A DNA stretch of 64,000 nt from Hydractinia symbiolongicarpus (lineage: Eukaryota; Cnidaria; Hydrozoa; Anthoathecata; Hydractiniidae), in NCBI RefSeq assembly GCF_029227915.1, contig NC_079885.1, positions 806,001 through 870,000 on the forward strand. Direction: 5' to 3'. Within the stretch, counting starts at the first letter, position 1; the number at the start of each line of letters is the position of its first letter. The notes below the pieces were generated by a model that ran no database searches, had not been told where the DNA came from, and saw nothing but the letters and a program-made list of their open reading frames with translations. Positions 11,678 through 23,305 of the stretch are shown here, one piece after another. The translations under genes were made by a program, and so were the position numbers.

Positions 11678-14600
11678 GATTTTTTAAATTATTTTTTCAC
11701 CACTAAAACGCATGAGACTTGTAGTTTTCAAAAATGTTTTCATTTTTGATGAGACGCTTAATGAAAGAGGTTTAATCGCCGGCAAACGAAATCCCGCGTT
11801 TTCCCGTAAATCCGGGGCTTGGCCCGTATAGTCGAATGTGTTCAAAGAAAGTATCCAGGGAGTAAACTCATTTCCCGAACGATTTTTTAATTTTTTTTTT
11901 CACCACTAAAACGCATTAGACTTGTAGTTTTCAAAAATGTTTTCATTTTTGATGAGACGCTTAATGAAAGAGGTTTAATCGCCGGCAAACGAAATCCCGC
12001 GTTTTCCCGTAAATCCGGGGCTTGGCCCGTATAGTCGAATGTATACAAAGAAAGTACCCAGGGAGTAAACTCATTTCCCGAACGATTTTTTAAATTTTTT
12101 TTTCACCACTAAAACGCATGAGACTTGTAGTTTTCAAAAATGTTTTTATTTTTGATGAGACGCTTAATGAAAGAGGTTTAATCGCCGGAAAACGAAAACC
12201 TGCGATTTCCCGTAAATCCCGGGCTTGGCCCGTATTGTCGAATGTATGCAAAAAATGTACCCTGTGAGTAAACTCATTTCCAGAACGATTTTTTAAATTA
12301 TTTTTTCACCACTAAAACGCATAAGACTTGTAGTTTTTAAAAATGTTTTCATTTTTGATGAGACGCTGAATAAAAGAAGTTTAATCGCCGGCAAACGAAA
12401 ACCCGCGATTTTCCGTAAATCCCGGGCTTGGCCCGTATAGTCAAAAGTATACAAAGAAAGTACCCAGGGAGTAAACTCATTTCCCGAACGATTTTTTAAA
12501 TTACTTTTTCACCACTAAAACGCATGAGACTTGTAGTTTTTAAAACTGTTTCCATTTTTGATGAGACGCTGAATAAAAGAAGTTTAATCGCCGGCAAACG
12601 AAAACCTGCGATTTCCCGTAAATCCTGGACTCGGCCCGTATAGTCAAAAGTATACAAAGAAAGTACCCAGGGAGTAAACTCATTTCCGAAACGATTTTTT
12701 AAATTATTATTTCACCACTAAAACGCATGAGACTGGTAGTTTTCAAGAATGTTTTCATTTTTGATGAGACGCTGAATAAAAGCAGTTTAATCGCCGGCAA
12801 ACGAAAACCCGCGATTTCCCGTAAATCCCGGGCTTGGCACGTATAGTCGAATGTATACAAAGAAAGTACCCTGTGAGTAAACTCATTTCCAGAACGATTT
12901 TTTAAATTATTTTTTCACCACTAAAACGCATAAGACTTGTAGTTTTTAAAAATGTTTTCATTTTTGATGAGACGCTGAATAAAAGAAGTTTAATCGCCGG
13001 CAAACGAAAACCCGCGATTTCCCGTAAATCCCGGCTTGGCCCCTATAGTCAAAAGTATACAAAGAAAGTACCCAGGGAGTAAACTCATTTCCCGAACGAT
13101 TTTTTAAATTTTTTTTTCACCACTAAAACGCATTAGACTTGTAGTTTTCAAAAATGTTTTCATTTTTGATGAGACGCTTAATGAAAGAGGTTTAATCGCC
13201 GGCAAACGAAATCCCGCGTTTTCCCGTAAATCCGGGGCTTGGCCCGTATAGTCGAATGTATACAAAGAAAGTACCCAGGGAGTAAACTCATTTCCCGAAC
13301 GATTTTTTAAATTTTTTTTTCACCACTAAAACGCATGAGACTTGTAGTTTTCAAAAATGTTTTCATTTTTGATGAGACGCTTAATGAAAGAGGTTTAATC
13401 GCCGGAAAACGAAAACCTGCGATTTCCCGTAAATCCCGGGCTTGGCCCGTATTGTCGAATGTATGCAAAAGATGTACCCTGTGAGTAAACTCATTTCCAG
13501 AACGATTTTTTAAATTATTTTTTCACCACTAAAACGCATAAGACTTGTAGTTTTTAAAACTGTTTCCATTTTTGATGAGACGCTGAATAAAAGAAGTTTA
13601 ATCGCCGGCAAACGAAAACCTGCGATTTCCCGTAAATCCTGGACTCGGCCCGTATAGTCAAAAGTATACAAAGAAAGTACCCAGGGAGTAAACTCATTTC
13701 CGAAACGATTTTTTAAATTATTATTTCACCACTAAAACGCATGAGACTGGTAGTTTTCAAGAATGTTTTCATTTTTGATGAGACGCTGAATAAAAGCAGT
13801 TTAATCGCCGGCAAACGAAAACCCGCGATTTCCCGTAAATCCCGGGCTTGGCACGTATAGTCGAATGTATACAAAGAAAGTACCCTGTGAGTAAACTCAT
13901 TTCCAGAACGATTTTTTAAATTATTTTTTCACCACTAAAACGCATAAGACTTGTAGTTTTTAAAAATGTTTTCATTTTTGATGAGACGCTGAATAAAAGA
14001 AGTTTAATCGCCGGCAAACGAAAACCCGCGATTTCCCGTAAATCCCGGCTTGGCCCGTATAGTCAAAAGTATACAAAGAAAGTACCCAGGGAGTAAACTC
14101 ATTTCCAGAACGATTTTTTAAATTATTTTTTCACCACTAAAACGCATAAGACTTGTAGTTTTCAAAAATGTTTTCATTTTTGATGAGACGCTGAATAAAA
14201 GCAGTTTAATCGCCGGCAAACGAAAACTTGCGATTTCCCTAAATCCCGGACTCGGCCCGTATAGTCAAAAGTATACAAAGAAAGTACCCAGGGAGCAAAC
14301 TCATTTCCCGAACGATTTTTTAAATTATTTTTTCACCACTAAAACGCATGAGACTTGTAGTTTTTAAAAATGTTTTCATTTTTGATGAGACGCTGAATAA
14401 AAGAAGTTTAATCGCCGGCAAACGAAAACCCGCGATTTCTCGTAAATCCCGGGCTTGGCCCGTATAGTCAAAAGTATACAAAGAAAGTACCCAGGGAGTA
14501 AACTCATTTCCCGAACGATTTTTTAAATTACTTTTTCACCACTAAAACGCATGAGACTTGTAGTTTTCAAGAATGTTTTCATTTTTGATGAGACTCTGAA

Positions 14601-14921
14601 TAAAAGAAGTTTAATCGCCGGCAAACGAAAACCCGCGATTTCCCGTAAATCCCGGACTCGGCCCGTATAGTCAAAAGTATACAAAGAAAGTACCCAGGGA
14701 GTAGACTCATTTCCAGAACGATTTTTTAAATTATTTTTTCACCACTAAAACGCATAAGACTTGTAGTTTTCAAAAATGTTTTCATTTTTGATGAGACGCT
14801 GAATAAAAGCAGTTTAATCGCCGGCAAACGAAAACTTGCGATTTCCCTAAATCCCGGACTCGGCCCGTATAGTCAAAAGTATACAAAGAAAGTACCCAGG
14901 GAGCAAACACATTTCCCGAAC
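11678..14921 (+). repeat. HOR unit 2c, 16 monomers, 3,244 bp, with internal partial repeat
   Basis: Opens with the B triplet (11678, 11881, 12084). The second and third B monomers recur at 13098 and 13301, 1,217 bp (six monomers) later, followed by the same downstream order minus one monomer: AAACTGTTTCC is at 12543 and again at 13557, 1,014 bp apart. The unit is therefore a full unit with a second, shortened start spliced into it. Confidence 0.88.
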
Positions 14922-17434
14922 GATTTTTTAAATTATTTTTTCACCACTAAAACGCATGAGACTTGTAGTTTTCAAAAATGTTTTCATTTTTGATGAGACG
15001 CTTAATGAAAGAGGTTTAATCGCCGGCAAACGAAATCCCGCGTTTTCCGGTAAATCCGGGGCTTGGCCCGTATAGTCGAATGTGTTCAAAGAAAGTATCC
15101 AGGGAGTAAACTCATTTCCCGAACGATTTTTTAAATTTTTTTTTCACCACTAAAACGCATTAGACTTGTAGTTTTCAAAAATGTTTTCATTTTTGATGAG
15201 ACGCTTAATGAAAGAGGTTTAATCGCCGGCAAACGAAATCCCGCGTTTTCCCGTAAATCCGGGGCTTGGCCCGTATAGTCGAATGTATACAAAGAAAGTA
15301 CCCAGGGAGTAAACTCATTTCCCGAACGATTTTTTAAATTTTTTTTTCACCACTAAAACGCATGAGACTTGTAGTTTTCAAAAATGTTTTCATTTTTGAT
15401 GAGACGCTTAATGAAAGAGGTTTAATCGCCGGAAAACGAAAACCTGCGATTTCCCGTAAATCCCGGGCTTGGCCCGTATTGTCGAATGTATGCAAAAAAT
15501 GTACCCTGTGAGTAAACTCATTTCCAGAACGATTTTTTAAATTATTTTTTCACCACTAAAACGCATAAGACTTGTAGTTTTTAAAAATGTTTTCATTTTT
15601 GATGAGACGCTGAATAAAAGAAGTTTAATCGCCGGCAAACGAAAACCCGCGATTTTCCGTAAATCCCGGGCTTGGCCCGTATAGTCAAAAGTATACAAAG
15701 AAAGTACCCAGGGAGTAAACTCATTTCCCGAACGATTTTTTAAATTACTTTTTCACCACTAAAACGCATGAGACTTGTAGTTTTTAAAACTGTTTCCATT
15801 TTTGATGAGACGCTGAATAAAAGAAGTTTAATCGCCGGCAAACGAAAACCTGCGATTTCCCGTAAATCCTGGACTCGGCCCGTATAGTCAAAAGTATACA
15901 AAGAAAGTACCCAGGGAGTAAACTCATTTCCGAAACGATTTTTTAAATTATTATTTCACCACTAAAACGCATGAGACTGGTAGTTTTCAAGAATGTTTTC
16001 ATTTTTGATGAGACGCTGAATAAAAGAAGTTTAATCGCCGGCAAACGAAAACCCGCGATTTCCCGTAAATCCCGGGCTTGGCACGTATAGTCGAATGTAT
16101 ACAAAGAAAGTACCCTGTGAGTAAACTCATTTCCAGAACGATTTTTTAAATTATTTTTTCACCACTAAAACGCATAAGACTTGTAGTTTTTAAAAATGTT
16201 TTCATTTTTGATGAGACGCTGAATAAAAGAAGTTTAATCGCCGGCAAACGAAAACCCGCGATTTCCCGTAAATCCCGGCTTGGCCCGTATAGTCAAAAGT
16301 ATACAAAGAAAGTACCCAGGGAGTAAACTCATTTCCCGAACGATTTTTTAAATTACTTTTTCACCACTAAAACGCATGAGACTTGTAGTTTTTAAAAATG
16401 TTTTCATTTTTGATGAGACGCTGAATAAAAGAAGTTTAATCGCCGGCAAACGAAAACCTGCGATTTCCCGTAAATCCTGGGCTCGGCCCGTATAGTCAAA
16501 AGTATACAAAGAAAGTACCCAGGGAGTAAACTCATTTCCCGAACGATTTTTTAAATTATTATTTCACCACTAAAACGCATAAGACTTGTAGTTTTCAAGA
16601 ATGTTTTCATTTTTGATGAGACTCTGAATAAAAGAAGTTTAATCGCCGGCAAACGAAAACCCGCGATTTCCCGTAAATCCCGGACTCGGCCCGTATAGTC
16701 AAAAGTATACAAAGAAAGTACCCAGGGAGTAGACTCATTTCCAGAACGATTTTTTAAATTATTTTTTCACCACTAAAACGCATAAGACTTGTAGTTTTCA
16801 AAAATGTTTTCATTTTTGATGAGACGCTGAATAAAAGCAGTTTAATCGCCGGCAAACGAAAACTTGCGATTTCCCTAAATCCCGGACTCGGCCCGTATAG
16901 TCAAAAGTATACAAAGAAAGTACCCAGGGAGCAAACTCATTTCCCGAACGATTTTTTAAATTATTTTTTCACCACTAAAACGCATTAGACTTGTAGTTTT
17001 CAAAAATGTTTTCATTTTTGATGAGACGCTGAATAAAAGAAGTTTAATCGCCGGCAAACGAAAACCCGCGATTTCTCGTAAATCCCGGGCTTGGCCCGTA
17101 TAGTCAAAAGTATACAAAGAAAGTACCCAGGGAGTAAACTCATTTCCCGAACGATTTTTTAAATTACTTTTTCACCACTAAAACGCATGAGACTTGCAGT
17201 TTTTAAAAATGTTTTCATTATTGATAAGACGCTGAATAAAAGAAGTTTAATCGCCGGCAAACGAAAACCTGCGATTTCCCGTAAATCCTGGGCTCGGCCC
17301 GTATAGTGAAAAGTATACAAAGAAAGTACCCAGGAAGTAAACTCATTTCCCGAACGATTTTTTAAATTATTATTTCACCACTAAAACGCATGAGACTTGT
17401 AGTTTTCAAGAATGTTTTCATTTTTGATGAGACT

Positions 17435-18795
17435 CTGAATAAAAGAAGTTTAATCGCCGGCAAACGAAAACCCGCGATTTCCCGTAAACCCCGGACTCGG
17501 CCCGTATAGTCAAAAGTATACAAAGAAAGTACCCAGGGAGTAGACTCATTTCCAGAACGATTTTTTAAATTATTTTTTCACCACTAAAACGCATAAATTT
17601 TTAAATTACTTTTTCACCACTAAAACGCATGAGACTTGTAGTTTTTAAAAATGTTTTCATTTTTGATGAGACGCTGAATAAAAGAAGTTTAATCGCCGGC
17701 AAACGAAAACCTGCGATTTCCCGTAAATCCTGGGCTCGGCCCGTATAGTCAAAAGTATACAAAGAAAGTACCCAGGGAGTAAACTCATTTCCCGAACGAT
17801 TTTTTAAATTATTATTTCACCACTAAAACGCATGAGACTTGTAGTTTTCAAGAATGTTTTCATTTTTGATGAGACTCTGAATAAAAGAAGTTTAATCGCC
17901 GGCAAACGAAAACCCGCGATTTCCCGTAAATCCCGGACTCGGCCCGTATAGTCAAAAGTATACAAAGAAAGTACCCAGGGAGTAGACTCATTTCCAGAAC
18001 GATTTTTTAAATTATTTTTTCACCACTAAAACGCATAAGACTTGTAGTTTTCAAAAATATTTTCATTTTTGATGAGACGCTGAATAAAAGCAGTTTAATC
18101 GCCGGCAAACGAAAACTTGCGATTTCCCTAAATCCCGGACTCGGCCCGTATAGTCAAAAGTATACAAAGAAAGTACCCAGGGAGCAAACTAATTTCCCGA
18201 ACGATTTTTTAAATTATTTTTTCACCACTAAAACGCATGAGACTTGTAGTTTTCAAAAATGTTTTCATTTTTGATGAGACGCTGAATAAAAGAAGTTTAA
18301 TCGCCGGCAAACGAAAACCCGCGATTTCTCGTAAATCCCGGGCTTGGCCCGTATAGTCAAAAGTATACAAAGAAAGTACCCAGGGAGTAAACTCATTTCC
18401 CGAACGATTTTTTAAATTACTTTTTCACCACTAAAACGCATGAGACTTGTAGTTTTTAAAAATGTTTTCATTTTTGATAAGACGCTGAATAAAAGAATTT
18501 TAATCGCCGGCAAACGAAAACCTGCGATTTCCCGTAAATCCTGGGCTCGGCCCGTATAGTCAAAAGTATACAAAGAAAGTACCCAGGGAGTAAACTCATT
18601 TCCCGAACGATTTTTTAAATTATTATTTCACCACTAAAACGCATGAGACTTGTAGTTTTCAAGAATGTTTTCATTTTTGATGAGACTCTGAATAAAAGAA
18701 ATTTAATCGCCGGCAAACGAAAACCCGCGATTTCCCGTAAACCCCGGACTCGGCCCGTATAGTCAAAAGTATACAAAGAAAGTACCCAGGGAGTA
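17435..18795 (+). repeat. Segmental duplication D1, copy 1 (1,361 bp)
   Basis: Every base I compared matches 18891-20251 at offset 1,456. Shared rare tags are TAAACCCCGG, the 36-bp monomer fragment, AAAATATTTTC with AAAAGCAG, GCAAACTAATTTCC, AGAATTTTAATCGCC and AGAAATTTAATCGCC. The left break is inside GACTCTG versus GACGCTG; the right break is GAGTAAACTC versus GAGTAGACTC. The absence of visible mismatches implies a very recent copy. Confidence 0.9.
17559..17594 (+). repeat. 36-bp truncated monomer
   Basis: The monomer that begins at 17559 stops after AAAACGCAT and is followed directly by AAATTTTTAAATTAC, the start of the next monomer (17595, a full 203 bp). About 167 bp are missing. The anchor of the next monomer is altered (AAATTTTT for GATTTTTT). 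The break joins A/T-rich sequence in both partners. Confidence 0.95.
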
Positions 18796-18890
18796 AACTC
18801 ATTTCCCGAACGATTTTTTAAATTACTTTTTCACCACTAAAACGCATGAGACTTGCAGTTTTTAAAAATGTTTTCATTATTGATAAGACG

Positions 18891-20251
18891 CTGAATAAAA
18901 GAAGTTTAATCGCCGGCAAACGAAAACCCGCGATTTCCCGTAAACCCCGGACTCGGCCCGTATAGTCAAAAGTATACAAAGAAAGTACCCAGGGAGTAGA
19001 CTCATTTCCAGAACGATTTTTTAAATTATTTTTTCACCACTAAAACGCATAAATTTTTAAATTACTTTTTCACCACTAAAACGCATGAGACTTGTAGTTT
19101 TTAAAAATGTTTTCATTTTTGATGAGACGCTGAATAAAAGAAGTTTAATCGCCGGCAAACGAAAACCTGCGATTTCCCGTAAATCCTGGGCTCGGCCCGT
19201 ATAGTCAAAAGTATACAAAGAAAGTACCCAGGGAGTAAACTCATTTCCCGAACGATTTTTTAAATTATTATTTCACCACTAAAACGCATGAGACTTGTAG
19301 TTTTCAAGAATGTTTTCATTTTTGATGAGACTCTGAATAAAAGAAGTTTAATCGCCGGCAAACGAAAACCCGCGATTTCCCGTAAATCCCGGACTCGGCC
19401 CGTATAGTCAAAAGTATACAAAGAAAGTACCCAGGGAGTAGACTCATTTCCAGAACGATTTTTTAAATTATTTTTTCACCACTAAAACGCATAAGACTTG
19501 TAGTTTTCAAAAATATTTTCATTTTTGATGAGACGCTGAATAAAAGCAGTTTAATCGCCGGCAAACGAAAACTTGCGATTTCCCTAAATCCCGGACTCGG
19601 CCCGTATAGTCAAAAGTATACAAAGAAAGTACCCAGGGAGCAAACTAATTTCCCGAACGATTTTTTAAATTATTTTTTCACCACTAAAACGCATGAGACT
19701 TGTAGTTTTCAAAAATGTTTTCATTTTTGATGAGACGCTGAATAAAAGAAGTTTAATCGCCGGCAAACGAAAACCCGCGATTTCTCGTAAATCCCGGGCT
19801 TGGCCCGTATAGTCAAAAGTATACAAAGAAAGTACCCAGGGAGTAAACTCATTTCCCGAACGATTTTTTAAATTACTTTTTCACCACTAAAACGCATGAG
19901 ACTTGTAGTTTTTAAAAATGTTTTCATTTTTGATAAGACGCTGAATAAAAGAATTTTAATCGCCGGCAAACGAAAACCTGCGATTTCCCGTAAATCCTGG
20001 GCTCGGCCCGTATAGTCAAAAGTATACAAAGAAAGTACCCAGGGAGTAAACTCATTTCCCGAACGATTTTTTAAATTATTATTTCACCACTAAAACGCAT
20101 GAGACTTGTAGTTTTCAAGAATGTTTTCATTTTTGATGAGACTCTGAATAAAAGAAATTTAATCGCCGGCAAACGAAAACCCGCGATTTCCCGTAAACCC
20201 CGGACTCGGCCCGTATAGTCAAAAGTATACAAAGAAAGTACCCAGGGAGTA
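18891..20251 (+). repeat. Segmental duplication D1, copy 2 (1,361 bp)
   Basis: Partner of 17435-18795. The junction monomer just left of it carries ACTTGCAG and TCATTATTGATAAG, tags also present at 17191 but there one monomer further from the copy. The exchange point therefore fell inside homologous monomers and removed one of them. Confidence 0.9.
19015..19050 (+). repeat. 36-bp truncated monomer, second copy
   Basis: Same junction as at 17559-17594, 1,456 bp downstream. Two independent deletions with the same breakpoint are unlikely, so this is a copy of the first and the strongest tag of duplication D1. Confidence 0.95.
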
Positions 20252-20469
20252 GACTCATTTCCAGAACGATTTTTTAAATTATTTTTTCACCACTAAAACG
20301 CATAAGACTTGTAGTTTTCAAAAATGTTTTCATTTTTGATGAGACGCTGAATAAAAGCAGTTTAATCGCCGGCAAACAAAAACTTGCGATTTCCCTAAAT
20401 CCCGGACTCGGCCCGTATAGTCAAAAGTATACAAAGGAAGTACCCAGGGAGCAAACACATTTCCTGAAC

Positions 20470-21889
20470 GATTTTTTAAATTATTTTTTCACCACTAAAA
20501 CGCATGAGACTTGTAGTTTTCAAAAATGTTTTCATTTTTGATGAGACGCTTAATGAAAGAGGTTTAATCGCCGGCAAACGAAATCCCGCGTTTTCCCGTA
20601 AATCCGGGGCTTGGCCCGTATAGTCGAATGTATACAAAGAAAGTATCCAGGGAGTAAACTCATTTCCCGAACGATTTTTTAAATTTTTTTTTCACCACTA
20701 AAACGCATTAGACTTGTAGTTTTCAAAAATGTTTTCATTTTTGATGAGACGCTTAATGAAAGAGGTTTAATCGCCGGCAAACGAAATCCCGCGTTTTCCC
20801 GTAAATCCGGGGCTTGGCCCGTATAGTCGAATGTATACAAAGAAAGTACCCAGGGAGTAAACTCATTTCCCGAACGATTTTTTAAATTTTTTTTTCACCA
20901 CTAAAACGCATGAGACTTGTAGTTTTCAAAAATGTTTTCATTTTTGATGAGACGCTTAATGAAAGAGGTTTAATCGCCGGAAAACGAAAACCCGCGATTT
21001 CCCGTAAATCCCGGGCTTGGCCCGTATAGTCGAATGTATGCAAAAAATGTACCCTGTGAGTAAACTCATTTCCAGAACGATTTTTTAAATTATTTTTTCA
21101 CCACTAAAACGCATAAGACTTGTAGTTTTTAAAAATGTTTTCATTTTTGATGAGACGCTGAATAAAAGAAGTTTAATCGCCGGCAAACGAAAACCCGCGA
21201 TTTTCCGTAAATCCCGGGCTTGGCCCGTATAGTCAAAAGTATACAAAGAAAGTACCCAGGGAGTAAACTCATTTCCCGAACGATTTTTTAAATTACTTTT
21301 TCACCACTAAAACGCATGAGACTTGTAGTTTTTAAAACTGTTTCCATTTTTGATGAGACGCTGAATAAAAGAAGTTTAATCGCCGGCAAACGAAAACCTG
21401 CGATTTCCCGTAAATCCTGGACTCGGCCCGTATAGTCAAAAGTATACAAAGAAAGTACCCAGGGAGTAAACTCATTTCCCAAACGATTTTTTAAATTATT
21501 ATTTCACCACTAAAACGCATGAGACTTGTAGTTTTCAAGAATGTTTTCATTTTTGATGAGACGCTGAATAAAAGCAGTTTAATCGCCGGCAAACAAAAAC
21601 CCGCGATTTCCCGTATATCCCGGGCTTGGCACGTATAGTCGAATGTATACAAGGAAAGTACCCTGTGAGTAAACTCATTTCCAGAACGATTTTTTAAATT
21701 ATTTTTTCACCACTAAAACGCATAAGACTTGTAGTTTTTAAAAATGTTTTCATTTTTGATGAGACGCTGAATAAAAGAAGTTTAATCGCCGGCAAACGAA
21801 AACCCGCGATTTCCCGTAAATCCCGGCTTGGCCCGTATAGTCAAAAGTATACAAAGAAAGTACCCAGGGAGTAAACTCATTTCCCGAAC
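20470..21889 (+). repeat. HOR unit 2e, truncated, 7 monomers
   Basis: Fifth B triplet (20470, 20673, 20876), then 21079, 21282 (AAACTGTTTCC), 21485 and 21688, in the same order as units 2a-2d. After 21890 the order leaves the zone-2 pattern for good, so this is the zone boundary. The 20470 monomer has GTATACAAAG where other first B monomers have GTGTTCAAAG. Confidence 0.87.
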
Positions 21890-23305
21890 GATTTTTTAAA
21901 TTATTCTTTCACCACTAAAACGCATGAGACTTGTAGTTTTCAAAAATGTTTTCATTTTTGATGAGACGCTGAAAAAAAGCAGTTTAATCGCCGTCAAACG
22001 AAAACCTGCGATTTCCCTAAATCCCGGACTCGGCCCGTATAGTCAAAAGTATACAAAGAAAGTACCCAGGGAGTAAACTCATTTTCAGAACGATTTTTTA
22101 AATTATTTTTTCACCACTAAAACGCATAAGACTTGTAGTTTTTAAAAATGTTTTCATTTTTGATGAAACGCTGAATAAAAGAAGTTTAATCGCCGGCAAA
22201 CGAAAACCCGCGATTTCCCGCAAATCCCGGCTTGGCCCGTATAGTCAAAAGTATACGAAGAAAGTACCCAGGGAGTAAACTCATTTCCCGAACGATTTTT
22301 TAAATTATTTTTTCATTACTAAAACGCATGAGACTTGTAGTTTACAAAAATATTTTCATTTTTGATGAGACGCTGAATAAAAGAAGTTTAATCGCCAGCA
22401 AACGAAAACCCGCGATTTCCCGTAAATCCCGGCTTGGCCCGTATAGTCAAAAGTATACAAAGAAAGTACCCAGGGAGTAAACTCATTTCCCGAACGATTT
22501 TTTAAATTATTCTTTCACCACTAAAACGCATGAGACTTGTAGTTTTCAAAAATGTTTTCATTTTTGATGAGACGCTGAAAAAAAGCAGTTTAATCGCCGT
22601 CAAACGAAAACCTGCGATTTCCCTAAATCCCGGACTCGGCCCGTATAGTCAAAAGTATACAAAGAAAGTACCCAGGGAGTAAACTCATTTCCCGAACGAT
22701 TTTTTAAATTACTTTTTCACCACTAAAACGCATGAGACTTGTAGTTTTTAAAAATGTTTTCATTTTTGATGAGACGCTGAATAAAAGAAGTTTAATCGCC
22801 GGCAAACGAAAACCTGCGATTTCCCGTAAATCCTGGACTCGGCCCGTATAGTCAAAAGTATACAAAGAAAGTACCCAGGGAGTAAACTCATTTTCAGAAC
22901 GATTTTTTAAATTATTTTTTCACCACTAAAACGCATAAGACTTGTAGTTTTTAAAAATGTTTTCATTTTTGATGAAACGCTGAATAAAAGAAGTTTAATC
23001 GCCGGCAAACGAAAACCCGCGATTTCCCGCAAATCCCGGCTTGGCCCGTATAGTCAAAAGTATACGAAGAAAGTACCCAGGGAGTAAACTCATTTCCCGA
23101 ACGATTTTTTAAATTATTTTTTCATTACTAAAACGCATGAGACTTGTAGTTTACAAAAATATTTTCATTTTTGATGAGACGCTAAATAAAAGCAGTTTAA
23201 TCGCCGGCAAACGAATACCCGCGATTTCCCGTAAATCCCGAGCTTGGCCCGTATAGTCAAAAGTATACAAAGAAAGTACCCAGGGAGTAAACTCATTTCC
23301 CGAAC
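21890..23305 (+). repeat. Seven-monomer leader of zone 3 with a four-monomer repetition
   Basis: Starts 21890, 22092, 22294, 22496, 22698, 22901 and 23103. The GAAACGCTG / CCCGCAAATCC monomer (22220 and 23029 for GCAAATCC) and its neighbour with CATTACTAAAACG and GTTTACAAAAATA recur 809 bp apart. The TTATTCTTTC / CTGAAAAAAAG / CCGTCAAACG monomer occurs at 21890 and 22496, three monomers apart. Most copies here are the 202-bp class. Confidence 0.85.

Larger units (their letters stand above)
14922..20469 (+). repeat. HOR unit 2d, enlarged, 5,548 bp
   Basis: B triplet at 14922, 15125 and 15328, then the usual 15531-16341 order, then a long run of the left-zone types (TTACTTTTT, TTATTATTT with CAAGAATG and GACTCTG, AAAAGCAG with CCCTAAATC). 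The length is 27 monomers plus two 36-bp fragments. The extra length comes mainly from the 1,456-bp-offset duplication annotated separately. Confidence 0.85.
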
